64,000 bases of DNA. It comes from Hyparrhenia diplandra. Taxonomy: Eukaryota; Streptophyta; Magnoliopsida; Poales; Poaceae. Of the stretch, positions 54,124 to 64,000 are shown in pieces. The notes beneath the pieces are model-generated. The model worked only from the letters and a program-made list of their open reading frames with translations. It was not told the DNA's origin and searched no databases. The stretch lies in the NCBI GenBank assembly GCA_015847255.1, contig JADLZK010009312.1, forward strand, positions 124,001 through 188,000, written 5' to 3'. The position numbers and the translations under genes are program-made. Positions within the stretch are counted from its first letter, which is position 1; every line of letters starts with the position of its first letter.

Positions 54124-56781
54124 AATAGGAAATGTTAGAAATTTATGTGAACATACCCTTTGTGATGCAAATTTAATACATAGCCTTCAATTATTTAGCA
54201 CTGTTTTTCCTTTCAGCTCTATCGAATTTTGATTTTATTTTGTTCTTTGTAACTTCAGGGTTCGGACTATAGCCCCTTGTCCTTTCTCTACGCAATGCTG
54301 AATATCCAGAAGCCGATGACTGTAGGGTTGTGGTGTTCCTCGTGGACTGCTGGCTGTTTGCCAGTGCAAGCTTCTGGAGCATTTCTTGGTAATATATACG
54401 TGTCATGTTTTTCTTGTTGTATGGGAGATTTTTTTTTTACTTTGTCCTTATTGATGAGCCACTAATATTGTGTGGTTGACCTGTTGTTTTGAAAGAGTTT
54501 GTGCTCAATCTTGCATGCCCTACTGATTCGGGAGCAGTCTGTTACTCTCTCATGCTATGTTGGAGCCGCTCAATACATTATTTAGGCTCCACACTGATTT
54601 CTCTGCTCTGTTTTTCAGTGCTGTAATCATGGTGTTGAACAGTCAATTTCCATTAGCTTGGTTCAGGGAGTTTGTTGGGTGCATCTTACAGTGTGCCCCC
54701 CTTCTATAGGTTGCCATGCATGGCCTTCCAAGGCGAGCTCAATGTTAAAATTCAGAGGTGAGCATATGTATTTTTGTTGAGAAAGTTGTGATTAGCAAGG
54801 TCAGTTTTTCATTTCTGTTGGGAGTTTAACTCCCTACTCTTTACGCTTAGTACTTTCTAAACAACAAAAGCCTGCTGTTCTAAGCACAAAATGTTTTTAC
54901 CAACCTTTATGTGCATTAATTTTTTCTTAATATGCAATATCAGTTCTATATTCTGTTACTATTTCATAAACCCCTCGTGCCCTATCCATTATGTGGGAGA
55001 TGTTGCTATCATCATTTCATTGTTAGTTCTATGCTGGCTGAGGAGCATAATTAGAGAATTATTATTTTTAACTTTTTTGTGAATAAGAACACAAGATGTG
55101 CAACTTGTATTTTTCCCAAAGTGTAAATGCTCATATATGTGCGATTCCAGCTGAATGACTGATTAGATTTGTTTCCTGATATATTTTTCCTAAAGTATTT
55201 TTACGGATTCACAGATTAATCGACGACCTTCTATCTGAATACTTGTGGTATCACTGAATCTACTCCACATGCATCGTTCACAAAGTGAAAGATTATCAAT
55301 AGCGTGCAAGACCAGGTCAGTATCCAGTGTTGTAGTACTCCTTTTCTACTATAACTTACGCACAGGTGATTATGTTTCTTGCAAAATAGAACATGAATAC
55401 TATTTGTTTTGCAGAGCTATATGACATGATAGTCTCTCTTTTTAGTTTTTCTTCAACTAATTCTTCGGATTAATTATTCCATCAACCCATCAATATTTAT
55501 TTCTTATATATTGGGAATACTCATGGTTGCAAAGATAATTTATTCATTCTTTGTGAAACATTATACGATAGTTATAGGATCTAGAAGCAATGGATTGGAT
55601 ATCACACAGCTGATCATGGAATCATGTTTGTCCGCATTGGCACCTGCCATGCTGTGCCATGTTTGTTTGTGTTGGCACCTGCCATTCTGTCACAGCATCC
55701 TGTTTGCCCATTTTCAATGAAACTCTGATACTTGTAAATCTAATTCAACTCAAGAATCAATGTGATTTGAAAATCGAACTTTTATTTCATTTAAGGATAC
55801 GTATGGTCACATCTAAGTGTATCCCACAAAGACACATTAGTTGTTGTCTTATTTTTTTTAACAATGAATGCAACATTTAAAAATTTAAGATTTGGCTTAT
55901 ATTCTGTCCATCTAAAGTGGTTTCAGTTCAGAGTGGAATGACCATTTTTAAATTCAGGTATTTGATTTATTCTTACTGCAGCTATGCCCCCAAAGTTACT
56001 CTTTGTAAACTTGTAAATGATCTGTTTCGTTTCGTACAAACATCAGATCTTTGGACTGTGGCACTAATTTATTATTTATGGTTCCAAGATCTCTTCCAAG
56101 CAACGATAGTATATGAGAACCATGTGGACAACTTGATATGATTCATAGTGAGCGCATGTCTCCAGCCCCATCCCTAATCTATAAATTATTGCAATTCGAT
56201 TTGACTTCCCATTTCTGTGTTTGAAACAATTTATGATTTGAAGAGCTAGATCTGCACTTGAATTGCTTTTGCTGTATTATTTGGTATTAGTGGTGAAAAA
56301 AACTGATCTAATTGCAACAATGGTGATGATGACATAGTAGATTCCAGCAGTAGCTCAGTTCTTGTGCAAAAGCAGGTGGACAACAACACATCAGTAGCTT
56401 TCCTCTTCTATCAGGTAGCAGCGACAGTAGCTAATTAGCATATGTAGCTTGCTGCTAACTAAAACCTCAGTGGTCCTGTAGTTTGGATTAACATTACCAA
56501 TGTATTGGAAACTGACCATGCTATAAGATAAAACTATTTCAAATGCTGTTAGAACTGTATGGTTAAATCTGTCTTAAATATTATGCCATGAAGTGATGAC
56601 TGAAACATGCCTATCATATGTGGTACATTAATAGTTATTTGGATTATTTGATTGGACGCATGCCCTCCACGTAATACTGCATTTCCTTTTTATTCACAGA
56701 ATTTAATCTTTTATATGCTTGATCGCAAAACAAGGACTCATCTAAGCTGTGATCAACCTCATGACATTTGCTCTGTTTCAG
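54124..56781. other. Element B, AT-rich interior without recognised exons
   Basis: Only short ORFs. The segment 54640-54760 has exon-like composition (…gggtgcatcttacagtgtgc…) and lies upstream of a possible donor (cagag|gtgagc, 54761), but its translation is unfamiliar. Nothing else to report. Confidence 0.4.
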
Positions 56782-56876
56782 GCTAATATGTTCAAGTATG
56801 ATTCAAGGCTCCATAAAGGTTGTCGATGAGTCAACCTTGGAGATTAATGTGAAGCAAATCAAGTTACAAGCAATAG
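56782..56876 (+). CDS. Candidate internal exon of unknown protein
   Basis: Bounded by ctgtttcag| and ag|gtaagaac, a good acceptor and a consensus donor. One frame is open through the 95 nt: LICSSMIQGSIKVVDESTLE-INVKQIKLQAI. I do not recognise the protein. The strength of both splice sites is the main reason to list it. Confidence 0.3.
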
Positions 56877-57025
56877 GTAAGAACAGGAAACGTTCCAGGT
56901 TGCAAAATCTGCCTGCTATGCTCTATGTAATATAAATATGTTTCCAATAAAGTTCAGGCAGCTAGCAAAATTGAATATATATTGGTTTCTGAACGTGTCT
57001 AGTCCTTTATTGGATGGCTACTTGG

Positions 57026-57202
57026 CTAGTAATGTCCAACAGCCAAGTGTTGTTAACTATCACTAGACATTACCTAGTGTATGGCCTTGTATTATCAGTG
57101 TAATAAATTTATTATTTTCAGAGAAGGATATGATATTCTTTGATTAGTTCAATTGTCATTTTCTTTTTGGTCAAAGCCTTAGTTTCCCATTGCAATAAAC
57201 CT
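57026..57202. repeat. Dispersed repeat shared by elements A and B, copy 2
   Basis: Partner of 45591-45760 (ctagtaatgtccaacagcca … cccattgcaataaacct), same orientation, with an extra 'atcactagacattacc' insert near its start. Non-coding. Confidence 0.8.
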
Positions 57203-58590
57203 AGTTAATTTTGTTAAATAATTTCATTAATTGCGTCATTTGCCTTCCTATGCTGGACTAGGCTCTTCAGTTTTAGGAAATAATGTATTTCCTTTTCACT
57301 ATGAATGAATAATGTACAGTTTATTCACAGTTGTCTACATGTATGGGAATCATATGCCATTTTTTTGTTTATGACTTTATGTTGAATGGATTTTCTACTT
57401 ACCTATGTTCCAGGAAACATGTTATTAGGAATTCTTCAAATGTGAGCATTTGTACTGCTTTCACCATATATAACTATTTGTTAGTTGCGTTGTCGCTATG
57501 CTGAATTTAGTTACTTCATTATGATAAATTTCTTGGCTTATCTTTTGTTTCAACCACAATCATTTTCTGTAATATATGTTGCTTATTCTCACATACTAAA
57601 TTGCTTTCCTAACAACCAAACGCAATTTTGTCAGCCATATCACTTTTCTATTTTCTCCATTCTGACATTCGCATTGTGGATTCAGTTCTTGTATGTGCAA
57701 TGTAAATGTTCCCCATGCAATTTTCTTAAATGCCAGACCTTTTTTTTTCATTTGGTTGCTAGATGGATGCTGGTCAGCGCCTAGGATGCCTCTCAACCAG
57801 AAGAACTTGTTATTTGAGAGCTCACATTGCACTTTTTGTTCATTGATTTTGTAGAGAAATGACTAAGTAATAACATGGGTGGCTTCTTGACGTTCACCTA
57901 TGCTAAAATTGTTTTGCCTGACTGAAATTGTAGTCTGAGAATTTTCAGATGATGTTGGTCTCATCCTTGTCCAGTTTAGGTAGCTAGGAACAAGCATAAA
58001 GATACCAGAGGTGCCCCTTGATACCTTCATGGCACTAAAGTTGAGTCTTTTCAGGTTTCTCTGGGAAGTCATTTTGTTCAGTTTTAACACGTTCAACTAT
58101 CAAGCTATTGACATTGCTTTTGGACATATATGAAACAAGTTGAGGGTAGTTTGCTAGAAATCTGTACACATGGTTTACTTGTATTATTATTCATGTAGTT
58201 CTTTTTAATGTTTTCTTTGCTTTCGCTTCTTTTGACAGGTGAAGCATTTAGCGGCCGTTAGAGACAGGCAAGAGAAGCGAGGGATGTATTATTTTTGTAC
58301 TTTTGTTTTTTTCTTTTCATATTATTGTATGTGATTTAGTAGAATAATAACTCGGACCGAGCCAAGAAAAACTATGTGTATTCGAACTGCAAAGTTTATT
58401 GCAATCTTCGCTGACATTCAATTACCTGTAAATTTACCTTGGAGTTGGAGACCTTTTTGTTGCCTCTTACCTATTTCAATATGAAATCAACTTTTCCAAA
58501 TCGACCCCAACAAAACAATACACAAGAGTCGACCATATGACAACGTGACATTCAAGCCTTCTTGGACGTTCACCTGTTACAAAAGTCATC
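57203..58590. other. Element B, 3' part with candidate terminal exon
   Basis: At 58239 a pyrimidine-rich acceptor (cttcttttgacag|) is followed by VKHLAAVRDRQEKRGMYYFC and a T-rich stretch, with AATAA-type signals nearby (58340). This would suit the last exon of the plus-strand transcript of element B. No other feature seen. Confidence 0.3.
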
Positions 58591-58599
58591 ACGCCAAAG

Positions 58600-58800
58600 A
58601 AAAACCACAAAATCGGTTGCAAGTAAAAAGGGGAAAAAATCGGCTGCAAGAAAAAACAGGAAAAAAAAAAAATCTGCCACAAGAGCTGACCACATGTCGT
58701 AGAAAAAAAAAAAAAATAAAGTAAACCAAAATTTGGCTGTAACGAAAAAAAAAAAAAAAAACCGGCAGCAAGAAAAAGAAAAAAAAAAAAATCGGTCAAC
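58600..58800. repeat. A-rich degenerate minisatellite
   Basis: A tracts of up to 17 bases alternate with short phrases: aatcggttgcaagtaaaaag, aatcggctgcaagaaaaaac, aatctgccacaagagctga, ttggctgtaacg, accggcagcaag. The unit is roughly 35 bp and recurs about six times. It lies just inside the right end of element B. Minus-strand ORFs here are Phe-rich artefacts. Confidence 0.75.
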
Positions 58801-58934
58801 ATCACACCACGTGACGTGCAAAGGAAATCGGAAGGATCTCGGGGCGTGCGCTACCCAGGCTTCTCGCGGGCGGACGGTAGAGGGGTCGGGGACTGATTAA
58901 TAATCAGTCCCAGGGGACTAATTAGTGCAGCCCT

Positions 58935-60330
58935 ATATATATATATACACGCTCGTATGCATACTTACACCCATGCACTGCAACTTGCATGCTGCCTTGC
59001 TTTTTTTTTTTGACCAGACATGCTGCCTTGCTTTGAGCTGAGAGAGAAGCGCTGCAGTTTGTTGCCGAGTCAATAAAAAATTATAGTTCGTTGTCTCCTT
59101 CTGCCGGCCAAAAATAGTGGCCGTAGCATGCAAAGCCTGCTTGTATGCTGCTCCGCTGGCCGGCCTCTGCACATCCTGTTGCATGCCCGTTGGCACTCGC
59201 CGTCGTCGCTGTGTCTAGCGACCAGGTACCCTGTGCTCGTGTGAGCGCGCGCCCGCTAATGCCATGTCTGTGCTCATGTCTGCTGCGCCATGGCAGGGAC
59301 AGTGCCTAACTCTGCTTCTTTCTGTCACCCTGTGAAGTTTGGCATGTGTCGCTGCGAATCCAGCACCGCCATGTACTAATCCTCTAGCTCTGCCCAGTCC
59401 CATCCCGTCCATGCTCGAGCTCTACCCTGCTCCAATTTGGAGGCTTCCGCCGTCGGCCACCAGAGAGTGGAACCCGTCCGGGTGGAACGGTTCGCTATAA
59501 AAGCTCTTGACTCCTAAGCCTCATCCTCCAAACCACGGACCGGCCAAAGGTAGCCATGGCAGTTGGCAGTTGCCTAAACAGCCAACCTTGAGAGCGAGGT
59601 GAAGCCGGGACGCCTGAGTTCGCCGGAAGCGCCTCCTCGTCCGCTGGTCGCGCGCGCCGCCGGAGGACCGGGCAGCGCTCGAGCCTCCTCGCCCTATGCC
59701 TTTCGCTTCCGGCCGCTTTAGCTGCGCCCAAGGCTGGCGAGCCGCTTGGAGTTGACGGAAGCCGCGTAAGCGCGCGTGTACGCCGCCGCCGTGCCATCCG
59801 AGCACCTCAATCGCTGCCGTAGCCCGTCTGAATACCGCCATGGCCTGGCGCCCCAAGTGCCGCAGCCACGCTCTTTCCGCCCGGAGTTTCCTCGGCGTTG
59901 AAGCGCGAGAACGCCCGCGACGCCACCACCTAAGCTGAAGCCGATGCCGTCGAGGTTGCGCGATCGCCGTGCTTGCTCGCTCATTCCTCCGTGGCGTCCC
60001 TCTCCTTCTCCTATGCTCTCTCGCGTCGGGGCGCGGCTGCGCGAATAGCCGAGCAGCCGCTGCCATGGCCGCCGACGGCCGCCGTCGCATCTTTGCATTT
60101 TTCCTCTCCCTCTTTCTCTCGCCTCTCAATCTCTCTCTCCCTCTCTCTCTCTCTCGCGCAAAGGCAAAGGCAGAGTCTCCGGACCGAATGTAGGGGAAAG
60201 GGATAAGCCCGCCCATGAAAGAGTAGGAAATTGCTAGAAATCATACACAATAAAAGAATGTAAATAATACTAGAAAATTTCAAAAACTTTCTAATGAATT
60301 ATATTCTGGCTCATATTAAAGTAGTTTTTT
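58935..60330. other. Spacer right of element B, GC-rich in the middle
   Basis: 58949-59220 is ordinary DNA with one T run (58999-59010). From 59390 to 60180 it is GC-rich, with a TATA-like gctataaaagctc at 59492-59504 and a (CT)n stretch at 60095-60158. Overlapping ORFs on both strands (for example 60216-59521 minus, 231 aa) are Arg/Ala-rich and lack domains. It could be an LTR or promoter-leader of a retroelement, but no partner LTR was found. No gene claimed. Confidence 0.4.
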
Positions 60331-60457
60331 ACCGATGAATTGTCGTCGATCGTGTTTAATTTACCGGGTTACACCATCGTGGCATGTGCTGGCCGACCGT
60401 GGCATGCGTCGGGTGTCCAGTTATCGATCGGTTCTCTTTACCATGTTACGCCATCGT

Positions 60458-60563
60458 GCTACTCTTGCAATAAAACATTCTCCTTGGTACAAATATTCTA
60501 TTGTTCAAGCGCTACTCTTGCAATAAAACATTCTCCTTGGTACAAATATTCTAGTGTTCAAGT
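60458..60563. repeat. Perfect 53-bp tandem duplication
   Basis: gctactcttgcaataaaaca … aatattctattgttcaagc (60458-60510) is repeated at 60511-60563 with one substitution (att to agt). A very recent local duplication. Confidence 0.95.
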
Positions 60564-61666
60564 AGAAATCCGTGGCACGATGGAGTATTACTCTTTGAAA
60601 GCGACTAACCATGATAACATTGTTTTTGAAGGGAGAGAATGATGACCCGGGAAAAGTTAACACTTGATGAAGCGCTTGTTTTGACATTGTAATTGTGCAT
60701 GTCAGCTCGCCTTTGCCACGATATCTGTATATATCAATAGTGTCCCACCCACGCCTGGCTCAGCGTTGTGTCGTACTCGTCGCACTCTGAGTAGTGTGCC
60801 CCTCCTTTATATTGTACCCGTGTCGGCTCTTGAGACTCGCCCTTGTCTCTGTACCGGACCGGACCCTCCTCCTTCTTCTTCTTGCTTTTTGACGCAACCT
60901 CTTGCACGCCTCCTTGTCGGTGAACCCATATCTTTCCTCCACTTTTCCCCCACTTTGGTTCGCACAGCGGAAGCGTGCTTGTCTCTTAACCCGTCGATGA
61001 CTCTCCTCCACTTCGTCTTAAACTCTAGCATGTTGTACCACCACCTCAGTCCGCACGGCTATAAGACCCCACCTGCGCGCCCATTCTCCATTCCTATCCT
61101 CAAATCTAAATTAGGGCGTGCATGACCCTTTCTCTGTCAGCGCTCGTGGTAGTGAGAAGCTCAGGAAGTAACCGAGTCAGAGAGAAAGAGCAATTGGAGG
61201 CAACACTATGAGAGCGCCTATTGCTCAAGACCTTGAGTTGCAAATTGGAGGGTAGTTGTGTAGCTTGAGAAGAGATCCGGGTTTTCCGCCAAGAAAAAGC
61301 TAAAGACACCTTGGGTTAGTTTTGGTCTTAGGGTTCACAATAATCAAATTTCCACTCAATTGTTGCTGGCTCCGTTGGTTCTACGTTGTGTTCTGGATAC
61401 TTATTATCTTGTTGTTTCTCCATTGTCCCCATCTATCATGTTGTTTGATTAAGCGACTGATTGTTTGCCTTTGCTCTTAGCGGTGTTATCCCTAAGTCTA
61501 AGTGGTTTTATTTTCGAAGTCATGTAAGCCCTATGTGTAATTTCAGATCTATGAAATGTAATCGTGTTTCTTCCCCTTCGGCGGTTACGTCATTCTTCCT
61601 TGTCGTGTTTCTCAAGATTTCCTATACCAAGCACATCACCTTGTGGAAGCTTGGCAAAGTAATGGC
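60564..61666. other. Right end of the block that interrupts the tandem array
   Basis: Moderately GC-rich. Minus-strand ORFs 61031-60807 (LEFKTKWRRVIDGLRDKH…) and 61011-60760 are basic and without family match. 61100-61640 resembles a retrotransposon leader (purine-rich 'gagaaagagcaattggaggc', then T-rich), but no LTR pair was found. It ends at 61666, where the tandem array resumes. Confidence 0.35.
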
Positions 61667-64000
61667 TAGTTTAATTTGATGGGCGACCGCCATATTGTTA
61701 GCTGCCAATGTGAATGGCTCGGGCCCAGGGAGGGGGGATCGAGCTACTTCATTATTCTATCTGCGTATAATGCATGACGATGAAATTGAAGTCAGCTTAT
61801 AGGCTGCATGGTTGTAATTCATTGGTCGTAGGCCATCTCTATATTTCTTACGCTTTACATTTTTACTTAAGACATGTATAAACCGGGCTGTGGTGGCTGG
61901 TTGGCGGGACACCTAAGCATAATCAAACTAAATTTGCCTTCCTTCGATGCTCTCACGAGCTTGCTTCTTCTCGAATCCGGCAAAAGCCGAGATTCCTCGC
62001 CTTGCGCTGGCGACGCCGACGACTATCTCACCACTTTGTCCACAGTCATGACATATTCATCCATCGAGCACGCCCACGGTCGGATCCCTCTAATCCCTCT
62101 TTGTCTTTGAGAGTTGTCAACTATTATTGTGGCTTCGGTTTTTCTTCATTGGGGGGTACGAATACGATATCTAGGGACTGACAACTCATTTAGTTTGATG
62201 GGCGACCGGACATATTGTTAGTTGCCAATGGGAATGGCTCGGGCCGGGGGGGGCGGGGGATCGAGCTACTTCATTATTCTATCTACGTATAATGCCTTGT
62301 GATGAAATTGAAGTCAGCTAATACTCTGCATGGTTGCAATTCATGAGCCGTAGGCCATCTTTATTTTCTTGTGCTTTACATTTTTACGTAAGACATGTAT
62401 AAACCGGGTATTGGTGGGTAGTTGGGCGGACAACTAAGCATAATCAAACCAAATTTTCCTTCCTTCGGTGCTCTCACGAGCTTGCTTTTTTCGAATCCGG
62501 TGATGCGAGATTCCTCGCCTTCTTGGCGTCGCCCGACAACTATCTCGCCTCTATCACGGTTGTGACATGTTCATCCATCAAGCACGTCCACCAGTCGGAT
62601 CCCCTCTGATCCCTCTTTGTCTTTGAGAGCTGTCAACTATTATTGTGGCTTCCAGTTCTTCTTCATTGGAGGTACGAATACGATATCTAGGACTGATAGC
62701 TCATTTAATTTGATGGGCGAACGGACATATTGTTAGTTGCCAATGTGAATGGCTCGGGCGGGGGGATGGAGCTACTTCATTATTCTATCCGCATATAATC
62801 TTGACGATGAAATTGAAGTCGGCTAATACGCTGCATGGTTGTAATTCATGGCCCGTAGACCATCTTTATTTTCTTGTGCTTTAGATTTTTACATAAGACA
62901 TGTATAAACTGGCTATGTGGGTAGTTGGGCGGACAACTAAGCATAATCAAACCAAATTTGCCTTCCTTCGGTGCTCTCACGAGCTTGCTTCTTCTCGAAT
63001 CCGGTGAAGCCGAGATTCCTCGCCTTTGCGGCGTATGCCGACACAACTATCTCGCCTCTATCACGGTTGTGACATATTCATCCATCAAGCACGTCCACCA
63101 GCCGGTTCCCCTCCGATCCCTCTTTGTCTTTGAGAGCTGTCAACAATTATTGTGGCTTCCAGTTTTTTTTCATTGGAGGTATGAATATGATATCTAGGGC
63201 TGACAGCTCATTTAATTTGATGGGCGACCTGCCATATTGTTAGTTGCCAATGTGAATGGCTCGGGCCATGGGGGGTGATCGAGCCATTTCATTATTCTAT
63301 CTACGTATAATGCATGACGATGAAATTGAAGTCAGCTTAGGCTGCATGGTTTTAATTCATTGGTCGTAGGCCATCTCTATTTTTCTTGTGCTTTTACATT
63401 TTTACTTAAGACAAGTATAAACTGGTATTGTGTGGGTGGTCGGCACGACACCTAAGCATAATCAAACCAAATTTTCCTTCCTTCGGTGCTCTCACGAGCT
63501 TGCTTCTTCTCGAATCCGGCGGCCGAGATTCCTCGCCGTAGCCGTACACCGACCACTATCTCGCCTCTATCACGGTTGTGACATGTTCATCGATCAAGCA
63601 TGTCCACCACCGGATCCCCCTCGATCCCTCTTTGTCTTTGAGAGCTGTCAACTATTATTGTGGCTTCCAGTTCTTCTTCATTGGAGGTACGAATACGATA
63701 TCTAGGGCTGACAGCTCATTTAATTTGATGGGCGACTAGCCATATTGTTAGTTGCCAATGTGAATGGCTCGGGCCGAGGGGGGGATCATCGGGCTACTTC
63801 ATTATTCTATCTGCGTATAATGCATGACGATGAAATTGAAGTCAACTTATAGGCTGCATGGTTGTAATTCATTGGTCGTAGGCCATCTCTATTTTTCTTG
63901 TGCTTTACATTTTTACTTAAGACATGTATAAACTGGCTGTGTGGGTGGTTGGCGGGACAACTAAGCATAATCAAACCAAATTTTCCTTCCTTCGATGCTC
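61667..64000. repeat. Tandem array, right part (4.5 units of about 510 bp)
   Basis: Units restart at the phrase (g)gagctacttcattattct at 61741, 62263, 62769, 63281 (gagccatttc) and 63791. The unit lengths are 522, 506, 512 and 510 bp. The array runs off the window. Unit order is as at 38236-39190. Units differ most in two places: the G-rich tract just before 'gagctacttc', and a short GC-rich patch after 'cgaatccgg'. The rest is highly conserved. No credible ORF; satellite-like or minisatellite DNA of unknown origin. Confidence 0.92.

Larger units (their letters stand above)
51502..58934 (+). mobile_element. TIR DNA transposon B, partner of element A in opposite orientation
   Basis: The left end, 51502-51535 (cctggcggcccgattaataatgagtcccg...), pairs with the right end, 58885-58934 (...gactgattaataatcagtcccag), as imperfect inverted repeats. 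The very end read inward from 58934 (agggctgcactaattagtcc) resembles the outer end of element A (gcggcagcactatttggacc). The head carries a GC-rich leader (51540-52490) like that of A but on the plus strand. Interior: Myb/SANT-like exon, a MITE, several unassigned exon-like segments, a last exon candidate at 58239, an A-rich repeat. No transposase recognised. Alternatively A plus B could be one composite element. Confidence 0.5.

Noticed and set aside
58476..58821. Phe-rich minus-strand ORFs resembling membrane proteins
   Set aside because: They are the translation of long poly(A) tracts in a minisatellite.
59521..60216. 231-aa minus-strand ORF
   Set aside because: Arg/Ala-rich, overlapped by ORFs in other frames, starts in a (GA)n repeat, no known domain.
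61667..64000. Regular repeats considered as CRISPR-like or rDNA spacer
   Set aside because: Units are about 510 bp with no short repeat-spacer pattern and no rRNA nearby; it is ordinary tandem repeat DNA.

Overview
This is plant nuclear DNA, almost certainly from a grass (Poaceae). The evidence is nested LTR, CACTA, Helitron, LINE and MITE-type repeats, U2-type introns, a CC-NB-ARC-LRR gene of the cereal resistance-gene type, and CACTA and Athila proteins of the kinds known from grass genomes. No genus can be fixed from sequence alone. Nothing bacterial, viral or organellar was recognised. Almost every coding stretch has small frameshifts, and I see no intact standard protein-coding gene.

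Layout. (1) Positions 1-20119 belong to a minus-strand CACTA (En/Spm-type) transposon whose terminus ends at 20119. It holds a truncated TNP2-like transposase (about 19.87-17.84 kb), a roughly 515-bp tandem repeat (16.36-17.84 kb), and a second CACTA gene of the Transposase_24 type (14.05-12.27 kb, resuming at 436-1). Two insertions break that second gene. One is a minus-strand solo LTR (437-1717, target duplication GTGGT). The other is a 10.5-kb Athila-like Ty3/gypsy element (1733-12266, target duplication GTCCT). The Athila-like element keeps gag, protease and an ATHILA ORF-1-type gene but has no reverse transcriptase or integrase. Its leader carries a second copy of the host CACTA sequence. 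(2) 20.1-31.2 kb has a GC-rich possible first exon, small transposon relics, and three degraded copies of a TMEM45/DUF716 membrane-protein gene. Only the middle copy (25.91-27.40 kb) still has both exons. (3) 31.1-37.4 kb holds an NLR resistance-gene relic, a retrotransposon LTR/leader-like stretch, and a near-complete minus-strand CC-NB-ARC-LRR gene broken by several frameshifts. (4) From 38.24 kb to the window end lies a 470-520-bp tandem array (38.24-39.19 and 61.67-64.0 kb). A 22.5-kb block splits it at nearly the same phase of the unit. That block contains a complete-looking 3.7-kb Helitron (39510-43225), then two TIR transposons of one family in head-to-head orientation (43.24-51.46 and 51.50-58.93 kb). 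The first TIR element carries a candidate spliced chimera of host exons (14-3-3-like and ribosomal-L18a-like). The second carries a Myb/SANT-like exon and a Tourist-like MITE.

How it fits together. This is a nested-transposon landscape. The only host-type genes are the NLR and the TMEM45-like cluster, and both look decayed or are damaged by small indels. The two Athila LTRs agree over long blocks but differ in clustered length-changing patches, mostly in short GC-rich motifs. Some apparent frameshifts may therefore be consensus errors in the sequence rather than real mutations.
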